From the NCBI RefSeq assembly GCF_003989825.1, contig NZ_RZHE01000007.1, positions 62,001 through 126,000 on the forward strand: DNA of 64,000 bases, given 5' to 3'. The DNA is from Vreelandella populi. GTDB lineage: Bacteria > Pseudomonadota > Gammaproteobacteria > Pseudomonadales > Halomonadaceae. Under the pieces are notes generated by a model. The model saw nothing but the letters and a program-made list of their open reading frames with translations. It made no database searches and was not told where the DNA came from. The translations under genes were made by a program, and so were the position numbers. Positions 11,056 through 19,757 of the stretch are shown one piece after another (positions within the stretch are counted from its first letter, which is position 1; each line of letters opens with the position of its first letter).

Positions 11056-11074
11056 TGGCTGGCTAGACCAGCCA
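11056..11074 (+). other. Hairpin in the ectB-ectC gap
   Basis: A 7-bp perfect stem TGGCTGG (11056-11062) with CCAGCCA (11068-11074) and loop CTAGA sits just before the ectC ribosome site. It has no U tract, so it may stabilise or attenuate the mRNA rather than terminate it. Confidence 0.5.
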
Positions 11075-11093
11075 TCTTGTAATGGAGTCTACT

Positions 11094-11489
11094 ATGATCG
11101 TTCGTAATCTTGATGAAGCGCGCAAAACAGACCGCCTGGTGACCGCTGAAAACGGCAACTGGGACAGCACCCGTTTAGTGCTTGCTGAAGATAATGCGGG
11201 TTTTTCTTTTCACATCACGCGTATTTTTCCAGGAACCGAAACTCATATTCAGTACAAGCACCACTATGAAGCAGTATTTTGCTACGAAGGCGAAGGCGAA
11301 GTAGAAACCCTGGCAGATGGCAAAATTTGGCCAATCAAGGCAGGCGACATTTACCTGCTCGACAAGCACGATGAGCACCTGCTGCGCGGTAAAGAAAAAG
11401 GCATGACGGTTGCTTGTGTTTTCACGCCTGCGTTAAGCGGTAAAGAAGTACACCGTGAAGATGGATCTTATGCACCTGCCGACGATTAA
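11094..11489 (+). CDS. ectC: L-ectoine synthase EctC
   Basis: EctC closes N-gamma-acetyl-diaminobutyrate to ectoine, the last step of the pathway. It is a 131-aa cupin, with the iron-site region in [20 protein letters not shown] and [12 protein letters not shown]. An upstream in-frame ATG exists at 11082. I chose the ATG at 11094 because it gives the family N-terminus [10 protein letters not shown] and because TGGAG at 11083-11087 is then a well-spaced ribosome site. The gene is last in ectABC and is followed by an intrinsic terminator. Confidence 0.97.
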   Translation: MIVRNLDEARKTDRLVTAENGNWDSTRLVLAEDNAGFSFHITRIFPGTETHIQYKHHYEAVFCYEGEGEVETLADGKIWPIKAGDIYLLDKHDEHLLRGKEKGMTVACVFTPALSGKEVHREDGSYAPADD

Positions 11490-11513
11490 GCGTTAAGTGT
11501 CGTACCGTTTTAT

Positions 11514-11544
11514 AAAAGCAGCCTGTAGTAAGGGCTGCTTTTTT
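11514..11544 (+). terminator. Intrinsic terminator of ectABC
   Basis: The stem is GCAGCC (11518-11523) with GGCTGC (11533-11538), extended by flanking A:T pairs, and is followed by six T residues. Confidence 0.88.
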
Positions 11545-11868
11545 GTATGTGCCATTAGGAATTACCACGCTAGAATCCAACCTGATACATCAGCAGAAAT
11601 TTTACGCCAAGAAATATGCCAGGTTAGGGAGCTTTCAGCAGCAGTAATTTATTGAAAACTCACAGTTTGCGAGAATGCTTGCGTAAATGGGTTAGTGTCC
11701 AGTAGGCTGCCGAATCGTTTGCAGATCAATTCAAGCTTCCCGTGTTCGCATAATATATATTATGTTAAATAGGATGGTGATTAATCTTTAAAAAGATGTC
11801 ATCACGTTGGACAATCGGACTAGCTTCTCCTTATCATTCCTTTTTAATTTTCAAGGATGTCACTCGTT
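11545..11868. other. Intergenic region between ectABC and the envelope operon
   Basis: About 320 bp without a plausible gene. It is AT-rich towards the downstream side (11755-11850) and presumably holds the promoter of the lipoprotein operon. I could not single out a convincing -35/-10 pair. Confidence 0.5.
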
Positions 11869-12705
11869 ATGCGCCCAGGTGTTTTGTGGCTGATGGCTGG
11901 TTTATCACTTTTATTCTCCGGCTGTGCCCTACAGCAGCCTGAGCCCAATGAGCCTCCACCGTTAAGTGAAGCGTCATTCAATACCCGCATACTCGAACTG
12001 CAAAATACCTTATCTCAACAGTGCGGCGCGCAAACCCTGCAGCAGGAACAACTGCTTCATCAACAGCACGCCCTGACCGCGGATGTTCGCGAAGTGGGCA
12101 GTCTTCTTCGCTTGTTACGCAGCGACGTTCAGGATTTGGAAGCTCGCGGCGAAGAGCCCATTATCATTCGCGAAGAGTGCGAAGTTGATAATGCGCTGGA
12201 AACCAAAACCATTGTGGGTCGTAGCGAATGGATAGGTTTACCGGGGATCGGTACGTACCTAAAGGCACGGGTTGATTCCGGTGCGAACACCTCCTCCTTG
12301 TCAGCATCCGACATTACCCGTTTTGAGCGAGACGGCGAAGACTGGGTTCGTTTCAAGCTTGCGCTTAATGAAGACGATGTGGTGGTTGAATCACTGCGCG
12401 ATGAATGGATTGAAGCACCGGTTGAGCGTCGCGTGCGCATCGTTCAGGCCTCAGGTGAAGCTACACGACCCGTTATTTCTTTGCTGATGACCCTAGGGCC
12501 TATCCGTCAAAACGTTCAATTTACTCTGAATGATCGCACGCACCTGGATTTTCCCGTGCTGTTGGGGCGGCGTTTCATGATGGATATCGCGGTTATCGAT
12601 GTAGCCCAAGCCTATATTCATGAACGCCCTGAATTCCCCGGTGGCGAACCTGCTGAACAAGCCGCTGAAGATGAAGTGGCTGACCAAGACGATAACGAAG
12701 AGTAA
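11869..12705 (+). CDS. Lipoprotein with retropepsin-like (ATP-dependent zinc protease-family) domain
   Basis: This is a predicted lipoprotein. MRPGVLWLMAGLSLLFSGC has a lipobox ending at a Cys about 19 residues from this start. A Gln-rich, coiled-coil-like stretch follows, then a domain of ~140 residues beginning VGRSEWIGLPGI. That domain contains RVDSGANTSS, a D-S-G-A active-site motif of the retropepsin-like family annotated as RimK-associated or ATP-dependent zinc protease (PF05618). The C-terminus is acidic. An in-frame ATG at 11857 overlaps the AAGGA ribosome site (11853-11857), so the ATG at 11869 is preferred. The two genes that follow form a conserved set with it: an inactive-transglutaminase membrane protein and an ATP-grasp ligase. 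Proteolytic activity is inferred, not shown. Confidence 0.82.
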   Translation: MRPGVLWLMAGLSLLFSGCALQQPEPNEPPPLSEASFNTRILELQNTLSQQCGAQTLQQEQLLHQQHALTADVREVGSLLRLLRSDVQDLEARGEEPIIIREECEVDNALETKTIVGRSEWIGLPGIGTYLKARVDSGANTSSLSASDITRFERDGEDWVRFKLALNEDDVVVESLRDEWIEAPVERRVRIVQASGEATRPVISLLMTLGPIRQNVQFTLNDRTHLDFPVLLGRRFMMDIAVIDVAQAYIHERPEFPGGEPAEQAAEDEVADQDDNEE

Positions 12706-12743
12706 TCGCGCCCCCCTGCTGCTTTTCGCTAAAAGGAATTTTC

Positions 12744-14267
12744 ATGTCCCGGCTCCCTTTTTATGTAATTGTTGGATTACTTCTGGTGGCAGGTATTGCC
12801 ACCAGTGTGCATAGGCATCTTCAGTTTGAAATACCCTGGGTACCGGGCGAACAGCGTCAGGTATGGGAAATTGAAGCCGTTATTAACTTCAATGCCCAAA
12901 ACGCTCCGGTTCAGGTTGACCTGGCCTTACCCTCACATCAAAACGGCTTTCGTGTGCTAACCGAAAATACTGCCTCTTCAGGGTATGGGTTAGCGTACAA
13001 AGCTGATGAGCTGGGCCGTCAGGCACAGTGGACCACGCGTGACGCGGCCGGCAGTCAGCAGCTTTACTACTCCGTGCAGATGCTGGTTTCACCCGATGCT
13101 CGCCCACCGATACAAACGCCACCCGGGTTAGCGTCGACAACGCCTTGGGAAAGCCCCTACGACTCGGCAGCTAGCCAGTTGATTGATAGAGCATGGGCAC
13201 GCAGCGCTAATAACGCTACTTTTACGCGCGAACTGATTTTAGATGTCAATGGTGAACGCCAGGGTGAAAGCGCCCGCTTGCTGCTTACTCAGGAAACGCC
13301 TTCGGCGCTAATTGTCCGTCTACTTAATCAAGCCGGCGTTCAAGCCCGAGAAGTGAACGGGCTGATGCTTGAAGATGGGCGCCGCCGCCAGGCATTAAGC
13401 AGCTGGATTCAAGTGTTCGATGAGTCCGTTAATCAGTGGTGGCTATTTAACCCGATAACGGGCGAACAGGGTCAGCCGGACAACCTGCTGCTATGGGAAA
13501 CTGGTGGTCGTGCGGTGCTTGAAGTGCAAGGCGGCACCAACTCACGGGTATCGTTTTCCATGCTGACGCATCACCAGCCGGCTTCGGCCGCGGTACGCAA
13601 CCACTATTCTGAAGACACGCTACTCAACTTCTCCATCCATAGCTTGCCACTGGAAGAACAGGCGCTTTTCCAGACCATTCTGCTGATCCCGATTGGCGCA
13701 TTGGTGGTGGTATTTCTGCGTGTGCTGGTGGGTATCAAGACATCGGGCACCTTTATGCCGGTGCTTATCGCCCTCGCCTTCATCCAGACTACGCTGCCCA
13801 CCGGTCTGATTGGCTTTCTGCTGATTGTGGCCGTTGGTCTGATTATCCGTAACTATCTTTCTTACCTGAACCTACTGCTTGTAGCCAGGGTCTCCGCAGT
13901 CATCATAACGGTCATTGCCATTATCTCCATCTTCACCGTTTTAGCGTACCGAATGGGGCTAAGCGCTGGGCTTACGGTCACGTTCTTCCCGATGATCATC
14001 CTGGCCTGGACCATCGAGCGGATGTCGATTCTCTGGGAAGAAGAAGGCCCCAAGCAGGTACTGATTCAGGGCGGCGGCAGCCTGTTGACTGCGGTACTCG
14101 CCTATCTGGCCATGAACAACCCCTGGGTACGCCATATTACCTTTAACTTCCTGGGCGTTCAGCTGATCCTGATGGCGCTGATTTTGCTGCTGGGTAATTA
14201 TACGGGCTACCGTTTGTTAGAACTGCGCCGCTTCAAACCGATCACCGATGATGAGAAGCCGTTATGA
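12744..14267 (+). CDS. Inactive transglutaminase-domain, 7-TM membrane protein
   Basis: A 507-residue inner-membrane protein. One N-terminal membrane helix (about residues 5-20) precedes a ~280-residue periplasmic region of the inactive transglutaminase-like type. A C-terminal block of about seven membrane helices follows (about residues 310-490). This architecture matches the family known as UUP1/7TM transglutaminase-like. The function is unknown. The family occurs next to a retropepsin-like lipoprotein and an alpha-L-glutamate-ligase-like ATP-grasp enzyme, as it does here. The stop codon overlaps the next start by 4 bp (ATGA), so translation is coupled. Confidence 0.85.
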   Translation: MSRLPFYVIVGLLLVAGIATSVHRHLQFEIPWVPGEQRQVWEIEAVINFNAQNAPVQVDLALPSHQNGFRVLTENTASSGYGLAYKADELGRQAQWTTRDAAGSQQLYYSVQMLVSPDARPPIQTPPGLASTTPWESPYDSAASQLIDRAWARSANNATFTRELILDVNGERQGESARLLLTQETPSALIVRLLNQAGVQAREVNGLMLEDGRRRQALSSWIQVFDESVNQWWLFNPITGEQGQPDNLLLWETGGRAVLEVQGGTNSRVSFSMLTHHQPASAAVRNHYSEDTLLNFSIHSLPLEEQALFQTILLIPIGALVVVFLRVLVGIKTSGTFMPVLIALAFIQTTLPTGLIGFLLIVAVGLIIRNYLSYLNLLLVARVSAVIITVIAIISIFTVLAYRMGLSAGLTVTFFPMIILAWTIERMSILWEEEGPKQVLIQGGGSLLTAVLAYLAMNNPWVRHITFNFLGVQLILMALILLLGNYTGYRLLELRRFKPITDDEKPL

Positions 14268-15262
14268 GCTGGTTCAAAGACTGGACATGGCCGGGCCGCC
14301 TTCAGGATAAAGGCATCATCGGCATGAACCGGCGCAATATCCGGTACATAGGCCGCTACAATTCGCGCCGTCTCTATCCGCTAGTAGATGACAAGTTGAA
14401 AACCAAGCTGCTTGCCCAGCAGTACGGCATCACCACGCCCGTACTGATTGGCACAGTGACCACGCAATTTGGCGTCAAACATATTGGCGACATGCTAACG
14501 GGTCACAACGGCTTTGTGATCAAGCCCGCCAAAGGAAGCGGCGGCAAGGGCATTCTGGTTATTGAAAAAGTCGTCGATAACCAGTTTGTGAAGCCCAGTG
14601 GCGCGCATCTGACCCTTGAGGATGTAGAGCGCCACGTTTCCAACATTCTCTCAGGGCTCTACTCGCTGGGTGGCTCCCCGGATGTCGCCCTGATCGAGAC
14701 ACTGATCAATTTTGATGAAAGCCTGATGGCTTATACCTATGAGGGCGTGCCGGATATCCGGGTCATTGTATTCAAGGGCTATCCGGTAATGGCCATGATG
14801 CGTTTATCTACGGCGGCCTCTGATGGTAAAGCCAACCTGCACCAAGGGGCTGTGGGCGTTGGGTTGAATATTGCCACCGGTGAGGCTTTGCGTGGCGTAC
14901 AGTTTGACCGCCCGTGCTTTAGCCATCCCGATACGGGCCATGACCTTGCAAGCCTAGTGGTCCCTCAGTGGGATACCCTACTTAATCTGGCAGCAAGCTG
15001 TTATGAAATGACCGGTTTGGGTTATCTAGGGACGGATATGGTGCTTGATCGTCAGCATGGCCCCATGCTGCTGGAGCTCAATGCTCGCCCGGGCCTTGCC
15101 ATTCAGATGACGAACGGCGAAGGCCTGCGCCGCCGACTCGATTTGATTGAACGTCAGCCTGATGGGGTATCGGTTGCCAAGCGTGTAGCCTTTGCTCAGC
15201 ACCACTTTGCGCGTAAAAGTGAGCTGGCCGGAACTCCTGACACAACGACTGCAAGCGCGTAG
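14264..15262 (+). CDS. Alpha-L-glutamate ligase-like ATP-grasp protein
   Basis: A 332-residue ATP-grasp enzyme related to peptide or amino-acid ligases such as RimK. The first ATP-binding lysine region is NGFVIKPAKGSGGKGI (about residues 84-99). The C-terminal metal-binding stretch is MLLELNARPGLAIQ, with the conserved E, N and R. No signal peptide is seen, so it should act in the cytoplasm. The substrate is unknown. Comparative-genomic work on amidoligases suggested that such ligases make peptide tags or peptide bonds, with companion proteases reversing them. Its coupling to a membrane protein and a lipoprotein suggests an envelope role (inference). Confidence 0.85.
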   Translation: MSWFKDWTWPGRLQDKGIIGMNRRNIRYIGRYNSRRLYPLVDDKLKTKLLAQQYGITTPVLIGTVTTQFGVKHIGDMLTGHNGFVIKPAKGSGGKGILVIEKVVDNQFVKPSGAHLTLEDVERHVSNILSGLYSLGGSPDVALIETLINFDESLMAYTYEGVPDIRVIVFKGYPVMAMMRLSTAASDGKANLHQGAVGVGLNIATGEALRGVQFDRPCFSHPDTGHDLASLVVPQWDTLLNLAASCYEMTGLGYLGTDMVLDRQHGPMLLELNARPGLAIQMTNGEGLRRRLDLIERQPDGVSVAKRVAFAQHHFARKSELAGTPDTTTASA

Positions 15263-15294
15263 ACTAAGGCTTGTGATGTTCAACGAGTGCACCA

Positions 15295-15741
15295 ATGACT
15301 GAAGCGAATACGCTACTTCAACAAGCAGAATCCCAGTGCCATAGCCGAGGCGTTCGGTTTACGCCCATTCGGCGTCGCGTTCTGGAACTGATTGCCAAGA
15401 ATGGTGGCGGTCTAAAAGCCTATGACCTGCTTGATAAGCTCTCCACAGAGCATGCGGCGGCGCGCCCGCCAACTGTGTATAGAGCCCTAGAATTCTTGAT
15501 TGATCAGGGCCTTGTGCATCGCATTGAATCGCAAAATGCTTATGTGGCATGCGCTTGCCCTGAGCATATTCATGGCTTTCAGTTACTTATCTGTCGTCAG
15601 TGTGGGCATGTAGAGGAGCTGCATTTGGATGAAGTAAGCGACCAGTTAGCTGCCTTCGCCAAGCGCCAGGGGTTTAGTGTTGAGCGCCAAACTATCGAGT
15701 TACAAGGACTTTGCCAGAACTGCAGAGCCAAGAGTGAGTAA
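15295..15741 (+). CDS. zur: Fur-family zinc uptake regulator Zur
   Basis: A 148-residue Fur-family repressor. The N-terminal winged helix includes FTPIRRRVLELI and PPTVYRALEFL. The C-terminal dimerisation domain holds the paired CRQC and CQNC motifs of the structural zinc site, plus a His-rich EHIHGFQ. Absence of the iron-type Fur signature and the Cys-rich N-side (YVACACPEH) favour the Zur group. It is followed by hisI after 5 bp and then yidD, forming an apparent operon. Zur represses zinc import and zinc-sparing genes. No clear Zur box was located upstream. Confidence 0.85.
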   Translation: MTEANTLLQQAESQCHSRGVRFTPIRRRVLELIAKNGGGLKAYDLLDKLSTEHAAARPPTVYRALEFLIDQGLVHRIESQNAYVACACPEHIHGFQLLICRQCGHVEELHLDEVSDQLAAFAKRQGFSVERQTIELQGLCQNCRAKSE

Positions 15742-15746
15742 ATAGC

Positions 15747-16214
15747 ATGTCCCGTTTTAGCCAACTACCATCAAGCGAGCTTTTCAAAGCGCTTGAGTCG
15801 GCCGCTCCCACCGACACCTTGCCTGACACGATGACGCTTCTGGATGCTGTGCGTTTCAATGCTGAAGGTTTGCTACCCGCGATTGCTCAGCAGCACGACA
15901 CCAAAGAAGTGCTAATGATGGCGTGGATGAACCGAGAAGCACTTGAAGAGACGCTGGCGACCCACCGCGTCTGTTACTATTCGCGCTCACGTAAAAAACT
16001 ATGGCGCAAAGGCGAATCATCAGGCCAGCAGCAACATCTCAAATCGGCAGCACTGGATTGCGATGGCGACACATTGCTTTTAGAAGTTGAACAAACCGGT
16101 CCTGCTTGCCATACCGGCCGCCGCAGCTGTTTCTATCTTTCGCTGACTGATGAGCAGGCGAAGATTAACAGTGAACCGCTGATCGACCCCGCTGAGTTAT
16201 ACGGTAACCAATAG
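15747..16214 (+). CDS. hisI: Phosphoribosyl-AMP cyclohydrolase HisI
   Basis: HisI opens the purine ring of phosphoribosyl-AMP in histidine synthesis. It is a monofunctional form (155 aa, no HisE fusion) with about 25 extra N-terminal residues. The core contains [12 protein letters not shown] and [17 protein letters not shown], the acidic metal motif DCDGD, and the zinc ligands C105, C121 and C128 in the expected C-x15-C-x6-C spacing. The metal site is therefore intact. It sits immediately after zur rather than in a his operon. In some gammaproteobacteria a second hisI copy belongs to the Zur regulon, so this could be either the only copy or a zinc-related paralogue. Confidence 0.93.
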   Translation: MSRFSQLPSSELFKALESAAPTDTLPDTMTLLDAVRFNAEGLLPAIAQQHDTKEVLMMAWMNREALEETLATHRVCYYSRSRKKLWRKGESSGQQQHLKSAALDCDGDTLLLEVEQTGPACHTGRRSCFYLSLTDEQAKINSEPLIDPAELYGNQ

Positions 16215-16540
16215 TGGCGCAATGGTGGCGTACAGTCGTCAGCGTAGCCGGCCGTCTCGTGGGCTATTTGCTGATAGGCGCTGTACGTATTTATCAATAT
16301 GTCATCAGCCCCCTGCTTGGCCCGCGCTGCCGTTTCTGGCCAAGCTGTTCGTCTTACACCATTGAAGCCATCCAGGTCCATAGGCCCATTAAAGGCAGCT
16401 GGATGGCCCTTAAGCGAATCATCAAGTGCCATCCGGGCAACCCCGGTGGCATGGACCCGGTACCCGGCGGGCGCAGCGAGCAGCTTTGCCGTGAAGATAG
16501 CGAGCGGTCATCCTGCGGCGATAACCACCTTCCTCACTAA
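16214..16540 (+). CDS. yidD: Membrane protein insertion efficiency factor YidD
   Basis: A small inner-membrane-associated protein that assists YidC-dependent insertion. The conserved core is [21 protein letters not shown], followed by [18 protein letters not shown] and [13 protein letters not shown]. The start is GTG at 16214, overlapping the last base of the hisI stop. It has 108 aa, with a short unconserved tail. yidD normally sits between rnpA and yidC. Its place behind zur-hisI is unusual, though the family motifs are complete. Confidence 0.9.
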   Translation: MAQWWRTVVSVAGRLVGYLLIGAVRIYQYVISPLLGPRCRFWPSCSSYTIEAIQVHRPIKGSWMALKRIIKCHPGNPGGMDPVPGGRSEQLCREDSERSSCGDNHLPH

Positions 16541-16613
16541 AACCAGTCTTTTAGTAAAACCATTTCTTCAGTAAAACCCTAGCCTGTTTTACCTTCGAAT
16601 GATATTCGTATGT

Positions 16614-17030
16614 TCAGCCCTGTTTGGCGACTTGATAGATACGCTCAAGCATGGCGTGAAGGCCGTTACTGCGCGTAGGTGAAAGATGCTTATCCAGGCC
16701 CAGGTCGGCCATGAAATGAGGCTCGGTCGTGCTGATTTCAGCCGCCGAGCGCCCGCTGTAAATTCGCAGCAGTACTGCGATAAGCCCAGAGACAATGGCC
16801 GCATCAGAGGTGGCCTTGAAGATTAGCTGATTGTCTTGCTCTTCATGGCACATCCAGACATTTGACTGACAGCCCTGAATTTTATACTGCTCGGTTTTCA
16901 GTGTTTCAGGAAAGTCAGGTAACTGCTTACCCATATCAATAATGTATTGATACCGGTCCATCCAGTTATCAAACATCTCAAACTCTTCAATCAGCTCTTG
17001 CTGGGCCTGCTCGGCGCCGGAAGTGCTCAT
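16614..17030 (-). CDS. sufE: SufE-family cysteine desulfurase sulfur acceptor
   Basis: A 138-residue SufE-fold protein that takes persulfide sulfur from a cysteine desulfurase (SufS or CsdA) for Fe-S cluster assembly. The catalytic Cys lies in KIQGCQSNVWM (about residue 54). The conserved ATSDAAIVSGLIAVLLRIYSG and LSPTRSNGLHAML follow. It is isolated from a suf operon here, so the CsdE-like role is also possible. It is convergent with the zur-hisI-yidD operon. Confidence 0.9.
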   Translation of the reverse strand: MSTSGAEQAQQELIEEFEMFDNWMDRYQYIIDMGKQLPDFPETLKTEQYKIQGCQSNVWMCHEEQDNQLIFKATSDAAIVSGLIAVLLRIYSGRSAAEISTTEPHFMADLGLDKHLSPTRSNGLHAMLERIYQVAKQG

Positions 17031-17095
17031 AAAAAAAATCCTTTCATATACGTATTTAAAAAAAGCGGTGACTCAGTATACCAATTCGGCTTGCT

Positions 17096-18283
17096 TTAAA
17101 GGGAATCTCTTGGCGTAAGCCGGTGACGCTGCTGTTCGCGGTGCCACTCTTCGTCCTCTGCATGCAGGTAGCGGGATGTGGTATCCAATCGTGCATGCCG
17201 TGCGCTCTCGGCCAAATGGCGCAAGCTGATACCGGCCTGTGCCTGGTGGGTAATGGATGTATGGCGCAACCAGTGTGGGGTGGCTTTACGCAATGCGGCT
17301 ATATAGGCAGGCGCCCCGCCCTCGGCCTCAAGCGCATCGCCTGCCTGCAAAAAGGTGTCACGTATCAATCGATAAAGCTGGTTATGGCCAATGCCCCGGC
17401 GGCCATCAAGCGCCCGTATTACCGGGCTTTCATCTTGATGATCTGGCACGGCATCAAGCCCTAAGAATTTTCGCCACCGTGCCAGGCTCTCCTGCATATC
17501 TTCAGGCAGCGGCACGCGAGCTATTTTACTGCCCTTACCTATTACGGACCACCACCAGCGCCCTTCTGCCATCTTGAAATCTCCCATTCTGGCATCGGCC
17601 ATTTCGCTTATACGCGGGGCAAGCAGATAGGCAAAACCAAAAATAAACTGGCGCCTGACTTGTTCATACTCGGCGCGGCTACTCTGGTGTGGCGCTAGCG
17701 GCCTATTTAGCCATTGCCAGAACCACTCCCACAAGCCGCGCTCAAGGTAACGCTCTATGCGCTGTGACTGGTTATTCAGTCGACGTGATTTATCGCGCAT
17801 CAACCGAAACGGGTTATGGCTCACCCACCCCGCCTCTACCAGCCAGCTAAAAAGCCCCTGCAGAATAATTAAACTCTGACGGCGACTGGCTGGTGAAAGC
17901 CCGCCCCTAAAGGGGCGCCATTGCGGATGATGGCGAGGCTTGGAAGGCCCAACCCAGTGCTCTGAAGGCTGAGGATCAGCCAAAAAAGTCTCAAACTGGC
18001 GCAATATTTCCCGGTCCATGGCGGTAAGTGTTAGCCGTTTACTTTCAAGCCAAAGCAGCAGACGCTCCGTTTCACGGCGATAGCTCTTCCATGTTTGCAG
18101 GCTGTCCCGGTACTCGGCCAGCCACATTGCCACAGCTTCAGCATCCGTACCGGCATTGATTCGTACTCCAGCTGGGGTGATAGCATGTTCAACCACCAGT
18201 GGTTCAATCGGCAGTACTTCTCGCTGAACGTCTCCCCTTACGCTATCCCAAACGCTTTCTTGACTCTCATTTATATGAACCAT
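17096..18283 (-). CDS. Tyrosine recombinase/site-specific integrase
   Basis: A ~395-residue lambda-integrase-family recombinase. A SAM-like N-terminal DNA-binding region (about residues 45-175) precedes the catalytic domain. That domain contains Arg in LAPRISEMADA, Lys in IGKGSKIARVPL, the H-x-x-R box in PHWLRHTSITH, and ARHARLDTTSRYLH with the last His and the Tyr nucleophile. The site is therefore complete. The ATG at 18283 follows an in-frame GTG at 18286. It is divergent from the KfrA-like gene across a 284-bp AT-rich gap with inverted repeats. No tRNA, phage or transposon genes lie nearby, so it may be a resident recombinase rather than a prophage integrase. Confidence 0.85.
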   Translation of the reverse strand: MVHINESQESVWDSVRGDVQREVLPIEPLVVEHAITPAGVRINAGTDAEAVAMWLAEYRDSLQTWKSYRRETERLLLWLESKRLTLTAMDREILRQFETFLADPQPSEHWVGPSKPRHHPQWRPFRGGLSPASRRQSLIILQGLFSWLVEAGWVSHNPFRLMRDKSRRLNNQSQRIERYLERGLWEWFWQWLNRPLAPHQSSRAEYEQVRRQFIFGFAYLLAPRISEMADARMGDFKMAEGRWWWSVIGKGSKIARVPLPEDMQESLARWRKFLGLDAVPDHQDESPVIRALDGRRGIGHNQLYRLIRDTFLQAGDALEAEGGAPAYIAALRKATPHWLRHTSITHQAQAGISLRHLAESARHARLDTTSRYLHAEDEEWHREQQRHRLTPRDSL

Positions 18284-18428
18284 CACCCGCCTTAATAAAA
18301 TAATAACCTATTGAATTTAATAATAAATATTAAAAAATAAACACTGCAACCTTCTAAAACACCGCCAGCATATTGATAAGGCAGTAGGTGGTTGAGGCCT
18401 AAAAGTATGGTACTACAGCTTCATAAAC

Positions 18429-18502
18429 TCAAGATAATGCGAGTAATCTTGAATTTATCATAATTAAGATAAATAAAATTACGTAATACATATAACGTAA
18501 TT
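18429..18502. promoter_or_regulatory. Paired inverted repeats in the recombinase/KfrA-like divergent region
   Basis: Two inverted repeats share the same 10-bp spacer: TCAAGAT/ATCTTGA (18429-18435 and 18446-18452) and AATTACGT/ACGTAATT (18477-18484 and 18495-18502). They lie 66-139 bp before the KfrA-like ATG in AT-rich sequence. KfrA-type proteins bind operators near their own gene, so these are candidate operators or recombination sites (inference). Confidence 0.45.
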
Positions 18503-18567
18503 ATTGTGTTCAGGCTTAACTAAGCGGACAATAAGACATCAAACGTTAGCTCAAGAAGGCACACAAC

Positions 18568-19596
18568 ATGGCGCGCAGTGGTATTCAGTACAGTGATGTT
18601 CAACAGGCAATCGATACGCTATTGAGCCGTGGCGACACGCCTAGCGTGCAACGTATCCGCGAAGTGCTGGGTACCGGTAGTTTTACGACCATCAGTGAAC
18701 ACTTCCGTCAATGGCGAACCGAACGTGAGCAAAATCGTGACGTACCTCCGCCCAAGGGCGTGCCTGAAGTCGTCGTTAATGTGGCAAGTGAGCTCTGGCG
18801 CGAAGCGCAGGACGTTGCCAACCAGGCACTCATCCACTATCGCGAGGAAGCCAACAGGCAGGTAGAAGAGGCCCAGCGGGCGTCTATTGAAGCCGCCCAG
18901 ATGGCGGCCAATGCCGAACAACGCGAAAGCGCCCTGGCAGAACACCTCCGTCATACCGAGCAGCGCCTGGAAGCACTTAATCGTGAACTGGCGGCAAGCC
19001 AGGCAAGCGAGCAGCATCTTCAACAGGCTGCGGATGAAGCACGGCAGGAGAACCAGCAGCTTAAAAACGCTAACCAGGAAATGCAGCAGCAGCGTACGGC
19101 TACCCTTGAGCAGCACAACCAGGCTTTGAAAGAGCAGCAAAACAGCTGGGAAAAACGCCTGGCGCAAGAAGAGGCGCGTAATGAAGCAGCTGAAGGCCGG
19201 TTAATGGCAATGCTGGACGAAGCACGTCAGGAACGCGCCCAAGAAGAGAAGGCTTTGCAGAAGCGACTACAGCAGAAGCAACAGCGCATTGAAGCATTAA
19301 GTGAAGAACTGAAATCAAGCCGTAGCGAGCTACGCCAGCAGCAACTGGAAACGGTCAGCTCAGTACAACAGGTCAAAGAACTTGAGCGGCAGATCGTAAC
19401 GCTAAAGCAGCAGCATGAGTCTGTCACTCAGCAGCTGAGCCAGGCGCAGGCTGTTTACCAGGAGCAAACTGAACAGGCTCGGCAGGAGCGCGAGTGGCAG
19501 ACGCAAATGGCTCATCAAATGTTAACGTTACAACAGCAGCTTGCTGAACTACCTACCGCGATCAGCGTCAAAGAAAAACCGTCGAAAAGTGATTAG
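18568..19596 (+). CDS. KfrA-like DNA-binding coiled-coil protein
   Basis: A 342-residue protein. An N-terminal KfrA-type DNA-binding domain spans about residues 1-110 (YSDVQQAIDTLLSRGDTPSVQRIREVLGTGSFTTI region). A very long, Gln/Glu/Ala-rich coiled coil fills about residues 100-330. KfrA of RK2 plasmids is an autoregulated DNA-binding protein forming filamentous structures. Chromosomal homologues have unclear roles. An AAGG ribosome site precedes the ATG at 18568. The gene is divergent from the tyrosine recombinase, and the pairing suggests a joint function in recombination or chromosome organisation (inference). Confidence 0.85.
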   Translation: MARSGIQYSDVQQAIDTLLSRGDTPSVQRIREVLGTGSFTTISEHFRQWRTEREQNRDVPPPKGVPEVVVNVASELWREAQDVANQALIHYREEANRQVEEAQRASIEAAQMAANAEQRESALAEHLRHTEQRLEALNRELAASQASEQHLQQAADEARQENQQLKNANQEMQQQRTATLEQHNQALKEQQNSWEKRLAQEEARNEAAEGRLMAMLDEARQERAQEEKALQKRLQQKQQRIEALSEELKSSRSELRQQQLETVSSVQQVKELERQIVTLKQQHESVTQQLSQAQAVYQEQTEQARQEREWQTQMAHQMLTLQQQLAELPTAISVKEKPSKSD

Positions 19597-19757
19597 AAAG
19601 CTCCCTAAATAGGCAACGTAAAGTCTACGCTTAATTACCGATGAGCAATCCTGCGTTGAGATGTACCCAAGCTGCTTTGTCTCTTTACCCACTCAATGCA
19701 TTTCTTAGCTGAATCACACTAGCCAGCAATACGTACCTACTGGCAGGAGATACCACC

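Noticed and set aside
11013..11093. Sigma-54 promoter before ectC, as described for a related species
   Set aside because: GG and GC elements occur, but not at the -24/-12 spacing, so the sequence does not support it.
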